50,467 nucleotides of DNA, taken from Bacteroidota bacterium. GTDB taxonomy: Bacteria > Bacteroidota > Ignavibacteria > Ignavibacteriales > Melioribacteraceae. The stretch covers positions 1 through 50,467 of the forward strand of contig JAHISP010000076.1 of NCBI GenBank assembly GCA_018818165.1, read 5' to 3'. Below the pieces are notes generated by a model. It saw nothing but the letters and a program-made list of their open reading frames with translations, was not told where the DNA came from and did not search any database. Below are positions 8,431 to 16,931 of this stretch, one piece after another. The number at the start of each line of letters is the position of its first letter. The first letter of the stretch is position 1. The translations under genes were made by a program, and so were the position numbers.

Positions 8431-10545
8431 ATGAAAAAATTATATTTACTAATTTTAATTGGATTTTTAGCAAGCAATTTGTTTGCACAAAATTATCCAG
8501 AAGTTACAATCAAGGATATTCAATATCAAACAAATGAAGCTCTTTTAACTGCTGGGGCTGCTAATTCAGAACCAATTCCTGCTTTAGCTATATCAAAAGA
8601 TACAGTTATTGTAAGTGGTGTTGTTATGTGTCCAGCTTGGGAAGGCGCAAATCCAGATAGTATAAGTACTTTACATGCCGGAGCTAACGCAATTTATTTA
8701 CAAGATCCTAATGATAGAAGTTGGTCTGGTATTTTAGTACGAGATGTTGCTGCTACTGATGCTTTTGCAATTTTAGATACTGGACTTGTAATTAAGTTCA
8801 AGGCTGTTGCAAATGAGTATTACACAACAACTCAACTAACAGCAATTGATTTTCAAGCTTCTGATATTATCGGAATGCAAACACGTCCTAAACCTGTTAT
8901 TTTAACTTTAGATTCTCTTGTTGTAAAAGGAAGTTCTAATCCAAATTATCTTGCAGAAAAATGGGAACAAGTTTATGTAGAATTCCAAAATGTAACTGCA
9001 ACTGACCCTGCAATTATTGGATATAACACATTTAAAATATTTGATGAAAATAATTCTGCTATTATTGTTGGAAATAACTCCGATTATTTTAGAAGAACGT
9101 CTGCTCCTTTACCAGGAACTAAACTTCTAAAAATTCGTGGATATATTGAAACTCGTAATAATATTACTGGTGGTTGGTTTATGATTAACCCAGTTTATCC
9201 TGATGATGTGGTTTATGGTGAAGTGTTTCCTCCAAACGTATCTAATGTTGTTAGAGATTTAGCCGAAGTAAAATATGGCGAAACTGTAAAAGTTAGTTCA
9301 ACTCTTACAGATAGAGATGGAACAATTGCATCGGCACAAATAATATATGATGTTAATTCAGTTTCACAAGAAATAGTTAATATGACTGCAGAAAATGATT
9401 CTATCTGGAGTGGTGTAATTCCAGCAATTAATGACTCTGCTTTGGTATCATACTTTGTTAAAGCTTATGATAATGAAGGTAATGTTTCTTATTCTCCAAC
9501 TGATACTGTAAACGGGAAGTACTTTTTCTTAGTTCTTGATAGACCATTAACAATTAAAGATGTTCAATATTCACCTTTTGGAAGTGGTTATAGTGGATAT
9601 AATGGTTATACTGTGACAGTTGAGGGAGTTGTTACTTCTGATGTTTCAGATATTACTGGTGACGGAACAACAGCCCCACAAGTTTATGTGCAAAGCGGTA
9701 CTGGAGCATGGAGTGGAATTCAAATATTCGGTACTCAAGCTGAAAGTTTAGTTAGAAATGATAAAGTTTCAATTACTGGTATTGTAAATGAAACTTATGG
9801 TGTTACAAGAATTGGTAATTTAGATCAAGGTGCTCAAATTACTGTTTTAGGTAACGATGGAACTGGTCCGGAACCAACTGAAGTTGCTACCGCAATTATT
9901 GGTGCATCTCGTGGAGGAGTTTTACCCGCAGAATCTTTCGAAGGTGTGTTAATTAAATATGTAAACATATCTGTAGTTGATGAAAATGCTGATGGTGGAG
10001 TTGGCCCAAGTGTACCTCTAGTTAATAGTAATTTTGGTGAAATATTAGTTGCCGATGGCTCTGGTGTTGGAACAAGAGTTGAGTTACAAGATGGTGGAAA
10101 TAGTTATAATAATTTTTGGGACTCTTCTCAAGAAGATGATTCATATAGAGTACTAGAAGGTTCAAAATTTGATGAACTTGCTGGTATACTTTACTTTTCT
10201 TTTAGTAACTTCAAACTGATACCAAGAAAAGATAGTGATTTTATGGGATATACAGATGTTGAAGAAAGTGTGGAAATTCCAGAAATATTCTCATTATCAC
10301 AAAATTATCCTAATCCTTTTAATCCAACTACTGTAATAAAATATTCTATTCCAGAAGTTACAAATGTAAAATTAAAAGTATTTGATATGCTTGGTCGTGA
10401 AATTATAACTCTTGTTAATAAGGAACAAAATGCTGGCGTTTACAATGTTCAATTCAATGCTGCAAATTTATCAAGTGGTGTATATTTCTACAGATTTGAA
10501 GCTGGTAGTTTTACTGCTTCTAAGAAATTATTGCTTTTGAAATAA
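8431..10545 (+). CDS. T9SS-secreted protein with two OB-fold-like (DUF5689-type) domains
   Basis: The protein has 704 residues. The signal peptide is MKKLYLLILIGFLASNLFAQ. Two OB-fold-like regions are visible. The first is about 25-265 (TVIVSGVVM.., SWSGILVRD, LKIRGYIETRNN). The second is about 371-555 (YTVTVEGVVTSDVSD, YVQSGTGAWSGIQIFG, VRNDKVSITGIVNE). An Ig-like segment lies between them (268-370). The end (about 615-704, SQNYPNPFNPTTVIKYSIP) is a type A T9SS sorting domain. OB domains of this style are often found beside secreted nucleases and metallophosphatases, but no catalytic motif is seen here. GAGG lies seven bases before the ATG, and only 10 bases separate it from the upstream stop, so the two are probably co-transcribed. 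Confidence 0.85.
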   Translation: MKKLYLLILIGFLASNLFAQNYPEVTIKDIQYQTNEALLTAGAANSEPIPALAISKDTVIVSGVVMCPAWEGANPDSISTLHAGANAIYLQDPNDRSWSGILVRDVAATDAFAILDTGLVIKFKAVANEYYTTTQLTAIDFQASDIIGMQTRPKPVILTLDSLVVKGSSNPNYLAEKWEQVYVEFQNVTATDPAIIGYNTFKIFDENNSAIIVGNNSDYFRRTSAPLPGTKLLKIRGYIETRNNITGGWFMINPVYPDDVVYGEVFPPNVSNVVRDLAEVKYGETVKVSSTLTDRDGTIASAQIIYDVNSVSQEIVNMTAENDSIWSGVIPAINDSALVSYFVKAYDNEGNVSYSPTDTVNGKYFFLVLDRPLTIKDVQYSPFGSGYSGYNGYTVTVEGVVTSDVSDITGDGTTAPQVYVQSGTGAWSGIQIFGTQAESLVRNDKVSITGIVNETYGVTRIGNLDQGAQITVLGNDGTGPEPTEVATAIIGASRGGVLPAESFEGVLIKYVNISVVDENADGGVGPSVPLVNSNFGEILVADGSGVGTRVELQDGGNSYNNFWDSSQEDDSYRVLEGSKFDELAGILYFSFSNFKLIPRKDSDFMGYTDVEESVEIPEIFSLSQNYPNPFNPTTVIKYSIPEVTNVKLKVFDMLGREIITLVNKEQNAGVYNVQFNAANLSSGVYFYRFEAGSFTASKKLLLLK

Positions 10546-10566
10546 GATTGAAAAAATGAAATTGAG

Positions 10567-10638
10567 GTCATTCCCGAATGTTTGTATCGGAAATCTCATT
10601 AATTCAAAAGATTACCACTAAAAGCATGTGGGGATGAC
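10567..10638. repeat. 72-bp dispersed hairpin element (GTCATTCCCG type), copy 1
   Basis: Terminal inverted repeats GTCATTCCC and GGGGATGAC bound a 72-bp element with an internal CGGAAATCTC and AAAGATTACC pairing. A second copy of identical length lies at 16838-16909. It fits the small non-coding inverted-repeat elements (GTCATTCCCG...CGGGAATGAC) widespread in bacteria. It lies in the 324-bp gap between two surface genes. Confidence 0.75.
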
Positions 10639-10869
10639 AGAATATATAAAACGAAGCAATTTTTATAGATTGCTTCTTAAAAGATGCTAGCAATAAAAAT
10701 AGAAAAGTAAGTTAATATAAATAAGAATAATTGAAACAAACACATCCCTAACCCCTCTCAAGAGGGGAATGTGTTTACCGCTCCAAAGGGGCGGGAAGTA
10801 ATTGTTTCCCCTCTTGGGAGGGGATTAAGGGGTGGGTTCTTGAAATGTGAGTAAAATAAATATAATTAA
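10639..10869. repeat. Gene-free gap with an inverted-repeat element at 10744-10839
   Basis: The left arm CCCTAACCCCTCTCAAGAGG (10746-10765) and the right arm CCTCTTGGGAGGGGATTAAG (10809-10828) are imperfect reverse complements, and each arm is itself a small hairpin. Between them is CCGCTCCAAAGGGGCGGG. The organisation (two outward arms, each a palindrome) resembles the DUF559-linked blocks at 3715-4586, although the sequence differs. No reading frame is carried. The rest of the gap shows nothing recognisable; the following lipoprotein start has no clear ribosome binding site. Confidence 0.7.
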
Positions 10870-12438
10870 ATGACAAATAAAAAAATAAATATAGCTACCA
10901 TTTTTCTAATTTTAATAGCTTTCATTGCATGTACAGAGCTAAGTAATGATCCATTGAATGAGAATAAAGCTCCAAATACTAGCATATTCTTATATCCTGA
11001 TAATCCAGATTCAATAAATCAGCAAAAAAGTAGATTGCAAGTTCATTGGTGGGGTGAAGATCCAGATGGAGTTGTTCTTGGCTATTATTTCCGTTGGGTT
11101 GGTATTGATTCTGAATGGAATTTTACTACAAGAAATGATAGTGTATTTTCTTTACCAATTGGATCAGCCGATACAACTTATGTTTTAGAAATTATTGCTT
11201 GCGACATTCAGGGTAATAGTAAATATGATAATTCTGTAATTTGGAATGGCATTGATATTGGACCAGAACCATTTATTGATAGAAATAGTAATAGTGTTTG
11301 GGATGAAGGTGAATATTATTTTGATATCGGAATGATTGATCCAACACCAGCTTCTATGAAATTTCCAATTAAAAATTCTTCACCAGAAGTTGAGTGGAAC
11401 AAAGAAAGTATTATTCCTGATGTAACATTTCCAGTAATTACAGTTGGTTGGGATGCTACAGATTTAGATGGCGATGAATCAATTGTTAGTATCGATTTAG
11501 CAATTAACGATATTAATTTAGCTGTAAACTTACCAGGTAATACAAGATTGGTTACTTTACGCATCAAAGATGTTAATGCAGTTCAACCAGAACTTCAGAT
11601 TCTTATAAATGGTTCAGAAGATAAAATATTTGAAAAAACATTAACTGGAATTAAATTGGATGACTTTAATAGATTATATGTTAGAGCAACCGATATTTCA
11701 GGTTCAACTTCAGAAATTCAGTCGCTTCCAGATACTAGTAGAACATGGTTTATAAAAAAACCAAAAGGTGATATTCTAATAGTTGATGATTACGCTGGTG
11801 GGGCAGATGCAATATCATTTTATAACAATCTTTTTTCTTCTATAGATAATGGAAGTTATATAAATAAGTATGATGTAATGGATATTGAAGCAACTAAACT
11901 TCCATTCGCAAATATTACTTTTCTTGAGACATTGAAATTATTTAAATATATTTATTGGTATTCCGATGCTTCACCATCTTTGGAGTTAGCAAGCTCAATA
12001 ACTCAAAAATATATTGTTTCAGGTGGTAAAATCGGTTATTCAATGACATTACAAGAGCCGACTGTAGCATATACTTATGATTTAGCTACAGTTCAGAGCT
12101 TCCTTCCAATTGAAGGTTTTGGGGAAGCAAAAGCACTTAATTTTATGTTTCCTGGTGCGCTTGCAAATCCTATAACTGATTCTACAGGTACTATTTATGG
12201 CTATCCTCAATTGAAAACTGCTACTACTATTAGTTATGTAAGAACATATGTCCCTAGTCCATATAGTGCAAAAGCAATTCATATGTTATCAAGTTCTCAA
12301 ATAAGTGGAACAATATCATTGATTACAAATGATAAAAAAATATTCTTTATCGGGATTCCACTTCACCAGTCTAATGGTATTGAGGGTTCTGTTAAAGCAT
12401 TAATTGAAAAAGTATTCATTGACGAATTTGGAATGTAG
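10870..12438 (+). CDS. Surface lipoprotein with Ig-like domains and a Rossmann-like C-terminal domain
   Basis: The protein has 522 residues. The N-terminus MTNKKINIATIFLILIAFIAC has a lipoprotein signal with Cys21. Residues 35-125 form a fibronectin/Ig-like domain (DPDGVVLGYYFRWVGIDSEW). A DRNSNSVWDEGEYYFD loop (about 138-153) resembles a calcium-binding motif like the one in the gene at 6288. A second Ig-like region spans about 165-295. The C-terminal part (about 298-522, GDILIVDDYAGGADAISFYN, then FKYIYWYSDASPS and YIVSGGKIGYSM) has the alternating beta/alpha pattern of a GATase-like or ThuA-like fold, without a recognisable catalytic Cys. It lies immediately upstream of the TonB receptor, suggesting a surface partner in the same system. 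The exact role is unknown. Confidence 0.75.
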   Translation: MTNKKINIATIFLILIAFIACTELSNDPLNENKAPNTSIFLYPDNPDSINQQKSRLQVHWWGEDPDGVVLGYYFRWVGIDSEWNFTTRNDSVFSLPIGSADTTYVLEIIACDIQGNSKYDNSVIWNGIDIGPEPFIDRNSNSVWDEGEYYFDIGMIDPTPASMKFPIKNSSPEVEWNKESIIPDVTFPVITVGWDATDLDGDESIVSIDLAINDINLAVNLPGNTRLVTLRIKDVNAVQPELQILINGSEDKIFEKTLTGIKLDDFNRLYVRATDISGSTSEIQSLPDTSRTWFIKKPKGDILIVDDYAGGADAISFYNNLFSSIDNGSYINKYDVMDIEATKLPFANITFLETLKLFKYIYWYSDASPSLELASSITQKYIVSGGKIGYSMTLQEPTVAYTYDLATVQSFLPIEGFGEAKALNFMFPGALANPITDSTGTIYGYPQLKTATTISYVRTYVPSPYSAKAIHMLSSSQISGTISLITNDKKIFFIGIPLHQSNGIEGSVKALIEKVFIDEFGM

Positions 12439-12526
12439 TGTGAACCGAGCATGTGAAAATATTGAAATTCAAATGGATGATTATAAGTGCGAGCAGCATC
12501 TGACAAAAATGTACAATTATAAACTG

Positions 12527-15337
12527 ATGAAAAAAATACTTATTTATATATTGCTTTTTACTTCTACAATTATTTTTTCGCAAAATGGAAAATTGCAGGG
12601 ACTTGTTGTAGATAAAACAAATTCCAATACTCCGCTTCCAGGTGTAAATTTATTGCTTGAAGGAACTTACTATGGAGCTGCAACTGATTATGATGGAAAT
12701 TATGTTATAGAAAATATTTCTCCAGGTACTTATACAGTTGCTGTAACTTTTATTGGATATAAAGCAATGAAGTATACAGGAATTGTTATTAAAGCTAATA
12801 GTAGTACAAGTCTTGATGTTGAATTAGAGGAAACTTCCTTAACAATTGGTCAAGATGTAGTTATTGTTGGTGAAAAACCAATGCTTGATGTTGAAGATAC
12901 TCAAAGTAAATCGTCCGTTTCTAGAGTTGATATTGAAAATGCAGTTATTGAAAATATTCAAGATGTTGTTACTCAACAAGCTGGTGTTGTTAAATCTGAT
13001 AACGCAATTCATATTCGAGGTGGACGAGCGTATGAAAATGCTTTCCTACTTGATGGTGTTTCTGTGCAAGATCCTCTTGCTGGAACAGGCTTTGGACTTG
13101 AAATGAGTGCAAACTCAATTGAAGAAGTTGAAGTAATTACTGGCGGTTTTAATGCTGAATACGGACAAGCTACTTCCGGTATTGTTAATGTTAAAACTCG
13201 TGAAGGAAGAGATAATTACTCAGGATCCATTGCATATAAAAGAGATGACCTTGGAAATGGGGAAACCTCAAATCATGTATTTAATGTTGAAATATTAGAA
13301 GCTAGTATCTCTGGTCCTGAACCAATAACACATTTTCTATTACCAGCTCTTGGATTACAAATACCTGGAAAACTTACATTTTTTGGCTCATTTTATATGG
13401 GCTTAACAGATGATTTAACACAAGGATATTATAAACCCACTGCAAATCAACTTTATTCATCTACATTTGGTGGAACAAAATTTGCACCTAAAGCCTCAAA
13501 TACATGGTTTTGGATGGGAAAATTAACTTATAATATTGAATCAACTAAAAAATTAACTTATTCTTATAATCAATCGGTTAATATAAATCAGAACTCACAA
13601 TCTTTGCAGTCCAATTTGGAATATGTTGAACCAAGTCCTGGTTATCAATACGTTTTCCAAAATATTCTTGATAGTGCAAATACATTTACACATCAAAATA
13701 GTTTTCATAATATTAGTTGGACTCATACTTTAAACCAAAGCACTTTTTACGAATTGAAATTGAATAAGTTCTATTCTAATCTTCGTGCTGATGCTAATGG
13801 AAAATATTATTACGACTATACAGAGCAAAAAGATATTGTAACATTTCCAGTTGAATATTATAACTTAGGACGTGATACTATTGGAGTTATTCCTGGGGAT
13901 GGTTTTTGGGATGTTGGTAATCCTACAACTTGGCGTGATCATTATGTTGATGAAATTTCTTTGAAAGGTGATTTAACTAGTTTCTTTGATGAGAAGAATA
14001 AATTTAAAGCTGGTTTTTATATGGCTTTTCAAGAAATGCAAGTTGTTGATATCTATAAACCTTGGATTGGCGAACTTGGATTAAACAATGATATTTACAA
14101 AGTATTTCCTGCTGTTGGAGCTTTATACGCTCAAGATAATGTAAATTTTAGTGGAATGATTCTTAATTTTGGACTTCGTTTAGATTATTGGTTCCCGGGT
14201 AAATTTGTTGATGATGCAGTTGCAAATCCAGATGTTGTTACAATTCCAGACCAAGTTAGAGAGGATTATTATACTGATTCTTATAAATGGCTCAATGGTC
14301 AAAGATTTAAAATGCGATTATCACCTCGTTTGGGAATTTCACATCCGGTTTCTGATTTCCAAACTTTATTTTTCTCATATGGTCATTTTAGTAAATGGCC
14401 AAGACCAGAATATATTTATGCTAAAATGTCCCCATCAAATGCGCAATCATCATTTCAACGTTTTGGTAATCCAAATCTTAATCCAGAAACAACAGTTGCT
14501 TATGAGTTAGGAATTAAAACACAATTTTCAACTGATGATGTTCTGACAGTTACTGCATATTACAAAGATATTTTTGATTACGTTTCAACCAGAACTGCTC
14601 AAATACAATCAGCACGTTTTACAAGTCAGTCTTTTATTACATATGCAAATCTTGATTATGCACGTTCTCGTGGTATTGAGTTGGAATATAAAAAACGTGT
14701 TGGAAAATGGTTTACTGGTTTGTTCTCATTTTCATATGCCACTATTACAGGCAAATCTTCTTCGGCGGATGAAGGTGTTCTTATTTTACGTGGTGATTTA
14801 AATGAATCGATAAAAGAAACTTACATGGGTTGGGATAGACCAATTACAACTTTTGCATCGTTAAATTTTTATGTTCAAAAAGATAATCCTCTTTTTGGTT
14901 TTGCTCCAGGTATTTTGGATGATTACAATTTTTATATCCGATTTTTCTATGAATCAGGTAAAAGATATACACAATACATTTTTAGCGGTAATTATGATAC
15001 AGATGGTCGTCCAGAATATGTTTCTGATATTGAAAACAGAAGTGGTTCTATTGGCGAAGATTGGTTTTGGATTGATTTAAATTTTGAAAAAGCTTTTGAT
15101 ATTGGTAAAACCACACTTACTTTCAGTATTGAAGTTAATAACTTACTAGATTGGCAAAACTCTGCTATAATTAACCCAGTTACTGGAAAAGCATACGAAT
15201 ATGGTGATCCAACTCCGTCAACATGGAATGATCCTAAATATCCAGATTTACAATCTCCAATATCTGCTTATCCATATAATCCAGCAAGATATTTAACAAG
15301 AAGAAATGTAAAATTTGGTATGAGTTTTAGATTTTAA
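12527..15337 (+). CDS. TonB-dependent outer-membrane receptor with CarboxypepD-regulatory N-domain
   Basis: From the ATG at 12527 (MKKILIYILLFTSTIIFSQ, a clean signal peptide) the protein has 936 residues. The frame is open from 12404, but that would add 41 non-signal residues and overlap the previous gene, so the internal start is chosen. Residues about 20-105 are a carboxypeptidase regulatory-like beta-sandwich (GKLQGLVVDKT, GATDYDGNYVIENI-type, SPGTYTVAVTFIGY). A plug domain follows (about 125-235, VSRVDIENAVIENI, HIRGGRAYENAFLLDGVSVQ, EVEVITGGFNAEYGQATSG), then the beta-barrel, ending in an aromatic FRF. Such receptors import or bind substrates at the outer membrane, driven by TonB. No SusD-like partner is adjacent; instead a lipoprotein precedes it and a PorV-like protein follows, so a role beyond sugar uptake is possible. 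Confidence 0.88.
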   Translation: MKKILIYILLFTSTIIFSQNGKLQGLVVDKTNSNTPLPGVNLLLEGTYYGAATDYDGNYVIENISPGTYTVAVTFIGYKAMKYTGIVIKANSSTSLDVELEETSLTIGQDVVIVGEKPMLDVEDTQSKSSVSRVDIENAVIENIQDVVTQQAGVVKSDNAIHIRGGRAYENAFLLDGVSVQDPLAGTGFGLEMSANSIEEVEVITGGFNAEYGQATSGIVNVKTREGRDNYSGSIAYKRDDLGNGETSNHVFNVEILEASISGPEPITHFLLPALGLQIPGKLTFFGSFYMGLTDDLTQGYYKPTANQLYSSTFGGTKFAPKASNTWFWMGKLTYNIESTKKLTYSYNQSVNINQNSQSLQSNLEYVEPSPGYQYVFQNILDSANTFTHQNSFHNISWTHTLNQSTFYELKLNKFYSNLRADANGKYYYDYTEQKDIVTFPVEYYNLGRDTIGVIPGDGFWDVGNPTTWRDHYVDEISLKGDLTSFFDEKNKFKAGFYMAFQEMQVVDIYKPWIGELGLNNDIYKVFPAVGALYAQDNVNFSGMILNFGLRLDYWFPGKFVDDAVANPDVVTIPDQVREDYYTDSYKWLNGQRFKMRLSPRLGISHPVSDFQTLFFSYGHFSKWPRPEYIYAKMSPSNAQSSFQRFGNPNLNPETTVAYELGIKTQFSTDDVLTVTAYYKDIFDYVSTRTAQIQSARFTSQSFITYANLDYARSRGIELEYKKRVGKWFTGLFSFSYATITGKSSSADEGVLILRGDLNESIKETYMGWDRPITTFASLNFYVQKDNPLFGFAPGILDDYNFYIRFFYESGKRYTQYIFSGNYDTDGRPEYVSDIENRSGSIGEDWFWIDLNFEKAFDIGKTTLTFSIEVNNLLDWQNSAIINPVTGKAYEYGDPTPSTWNDPKYPDLQSPISAYPYNPARYLTRRNVKFGMSFRF

Positions 15338-15402
15338 TGAAAACAGATAAATAATAAAAAACAAATAATAAAAAGCAAATAATAAAAAACAAATAAATAA
15401 CA
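15338..15402. repeat. AT-rich direct repeats upstream of the four-helix-bundle gene
   Basis: Three tandem copies of a 14-base unit (CAAATAATAAAAA plus A or G), with degenerate ends, fill the gap between the receptor stop and the ATG at 15403. The stretch after the next gene (15772-15840) is rich in the complementary motifs (TTTGAATTTTATTTG, GGTTATTG), so the gene is bracketed by imperfect inverted AT-rich repeats. Confidence 0.7.
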
Positions 15403-15771
15403 ATGACAGAAAAAGCAAATGACAAACCTAAGTATGACTTGGAAGAAAGAACTTACCAGTTTGCTAAATCTGTAAGATTAAATATTAAAACATTACCTAA
15501 AACTATTGCAAATATTGAAGACGGAAGACAAGTTATCAGATCATCTGGTTCAGCTGGTGCAAATTATATTGAAGCTAATGAAGCACTTAGTAAAAAAGAT
15601 TTTTTAATGCGTGTAAAAATAAGTAGAAAAGAAGCTAAAGAATCAGCCTATTGGTTGAGATTGATTAACGAAACTAACAAACTTGATAACAAAAATGAAT
15701 TTGATAATTTATTTCAAGAAGCAATTGAATTGAAGAAAATATTTTCAGCAATAATTGAAAAGTCAAAATGA
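15403..15771 (+). CDS. Four-helix bundle protein (TIGR02436/S23 type)
   Basis: The protein has 122 residues, soluble and almost entirely helical. Family features are clear: YDLEERTYQFAKSVRLNI at the start, VIRSSGSAGANYIEANEA in the middle (the conserved RS.GS.. N..E segment), then FLMRVKISRKEAKESAYWLRL. The family includes the proteins encoded in 23S rRNA intervening sequences and the Avd accessory protein of diversity-generating retroelements. Most members are stand-alone with unknown function, and nucleic-acid binding is assumed for some. Here no rRNA or reverse transcriptase is nearby. The gene separates a TonB receptor from a PorV-like gene and is flanked by AT-rich repeats on both sides, so it looks like an insertion into a surface-protein operon. 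The start is ATG after AATAACA, with no Shine-Dalgarno. Confidence 0.88.
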   Translation: MTEKANDKPKYDLEERTYQFAKSVRLNIKTLPKTIANIEDGRQVIRSSGSAGANYIEANEALSKKDFLMRVKISRKEAKESAYWLRLINETNKLDNKNEFDNLFQEAIELKKIFSAIIEKSK

Positions 15772-15844
15772 AATATTTGGTTATTGTAATTTGAATTTTA
15801 TTTGAAATTTATTTTTTGAATTTTGGAGTTTTATAAACAACTTG

Positions 15845-16831
15845 ATGAAAATTAAATTAACAACAATATTACTATTTACGCTGCTTTTTTCCATAAAAAG
15901 TAATGCTCAACTATTTCCAACACTCGGTGGACAAAGAGCAGGAATATCTACTCTTCAATTTTTAAAAATTGGAATTGGCGGTAGAGCCACAGCAATGGGC
16001 GATGCTTTTATAGCTGTTGCTGATGATGCATCTGCTCTTTACTGGAATCCAGCTGGATTAGTTTTTGCAAAGCAAAATGAAGTTATGTTTTCACACAATG
16101 CATGGGTTGCTGATATTAGTCAGGAATTTGTTGGCACTTTTTATAAATTTTCCGAAAGTGATGTTATAGGATTATCTCTAAGTTCCTTGCACATGGAAAA
16201 CATGAAAGTTACTGACGAATTTAATCCATTAGGTAATGGTCAATACTTCGGCTTTGGTGATATTGCGTTTACAGTTTCATATTCACGTAAAATGACAGAA
16301 CAATTTAGTGTTGGTGCTTCAATTAGGTATGTTGAAGAAACACTTGATAGACTTAAAATGCGTGGAGTTTTAATTGATATTGGAACTTTATATTGGACTG
16401 GATTAGGTTCAACACGTTTTGCTGTAGCCATAACTAACTTTGGCAACGAAATAGCACCAGATGGTGAAGTTACACTTTGGGGTGGAAGAACTAATTCAGA
16501 TTGGCAAGCATTTTCACCGCCAACTATGTTTAGAATTGGATTTGCCTTTGAACCTTGGCAAACAGAACAAAATAGAATTACAACATCAATTCAGTTAAAT
16601 CACCCAAATGATAATAGTGAAAATGTTTCTCTTGGGGGAGAGTATTCGTACAATAATATTGTTCAATTACGTGCTGGATATAAAATTAATGTGGATGAAC
16701 AAGGACTTACAGCCGGTGCTGGTGTTAAACTTCCACTTGGAATTGGTAATGTTTCTGTTGATTATGGCTACGCTAGTTTTTCGCGTCTTGGTTCCACTCA
16801 CAGATTTTCAATTATTTTAGGTTTGTATTAA
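15845..16831 (+). CDS. PorV/PorQ-like outer-membrane protein
   Basis: The protein has 328 residues from the ATG at 15845; a TTG three bases earlier is also in frame but less likely. The signal peptide is MKIKLTTILLFTLLFSIKSNAQ. The mature protein begins with the PorV/PorQ (UPF0164) signature: LKIGIGGRATAMGDAFIAVADDASALYWNPAGL, followed by FSHNAWVADISQEF and repeated beta-strands ending in LGLY. PorV-type proteins are FadL-like barrels that bind T9SS cargo at the outer membrane and pass it to the attachment complex; PorQ and other paralogues have related roles. Its position after a TonB receptor and before T9SS cargo genes suggests a dedicated shuttle or barrel for this locus, but that is inference. 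No catalytic function is expected. Confidence 0.82.
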   Translation: MKIKLTTILLFTLLFSIKSNAQLFPTLGGQRAGISTLQFLKIGIGGRATAMGDAFIAVADDASALYWNPAGLVFAKQNEVMFSHNAWVADISQEFVGTFYKFSESDVIGLSLSSLHMENMKVTDEFNPLGNGQYFGFGDIAFTVSYSRKMTEQFSVGASIRYVEETLDRLKMRGVLIDIGTLYWTGLGSTRFAVAITNFGNEIAPDGEVTLWGGRTNSDWQAFSPPTMFRIGFAFEPWQTEQNRITTSIQLNHPNDNSENVSLGGEYSYNNIVQLRAGYKINVDEQGLTAGAGVKLPLGIGNVSVDYGYASFSRLGSTHRFSIILGLY

Positions 16832-16837
16832 AAAACT

Positions 16838-16909
16838 GTCATTCCCGAATTTTTTAATCGGGAATCTCAAACTATAAAAAGATTCTCGCTAGAAACATGT
16901 GGGAATGAC
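16838..16909. repeat. 72-bp dispersed hairpin element (GTCATTCCCG type), copy 2
   Basis: The element starts GTCATTCCCGAA and ends GGGAATGAC. The internal ATCGGGAATCTC and AAAGATTCTCGCT are complementary in part. It has the same length and pattern as copy 1 at 10567-10638. It lies seven bases after the PorV-like stop and 22 bases before the next ATG, so it could act as a transcript hairpin in the operon. Confidence 0.75.
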
Positions 16910-16931
16910 AATTAAAAAAAGATTTTAACAA

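Noticed and set aside
12404-12526. N-terminal extension of the TonB receptor
   Set aside because: It overlaps the lipoprotein gene in another frame and would put 41 polar residues before a good signal peptide.
15403-15771. Diversity-generating retroelement accessory protein (Avd)
   Set aside because: The fold family fits, but there is no reverse transcriptase, template repeat or variable repeat in the window.
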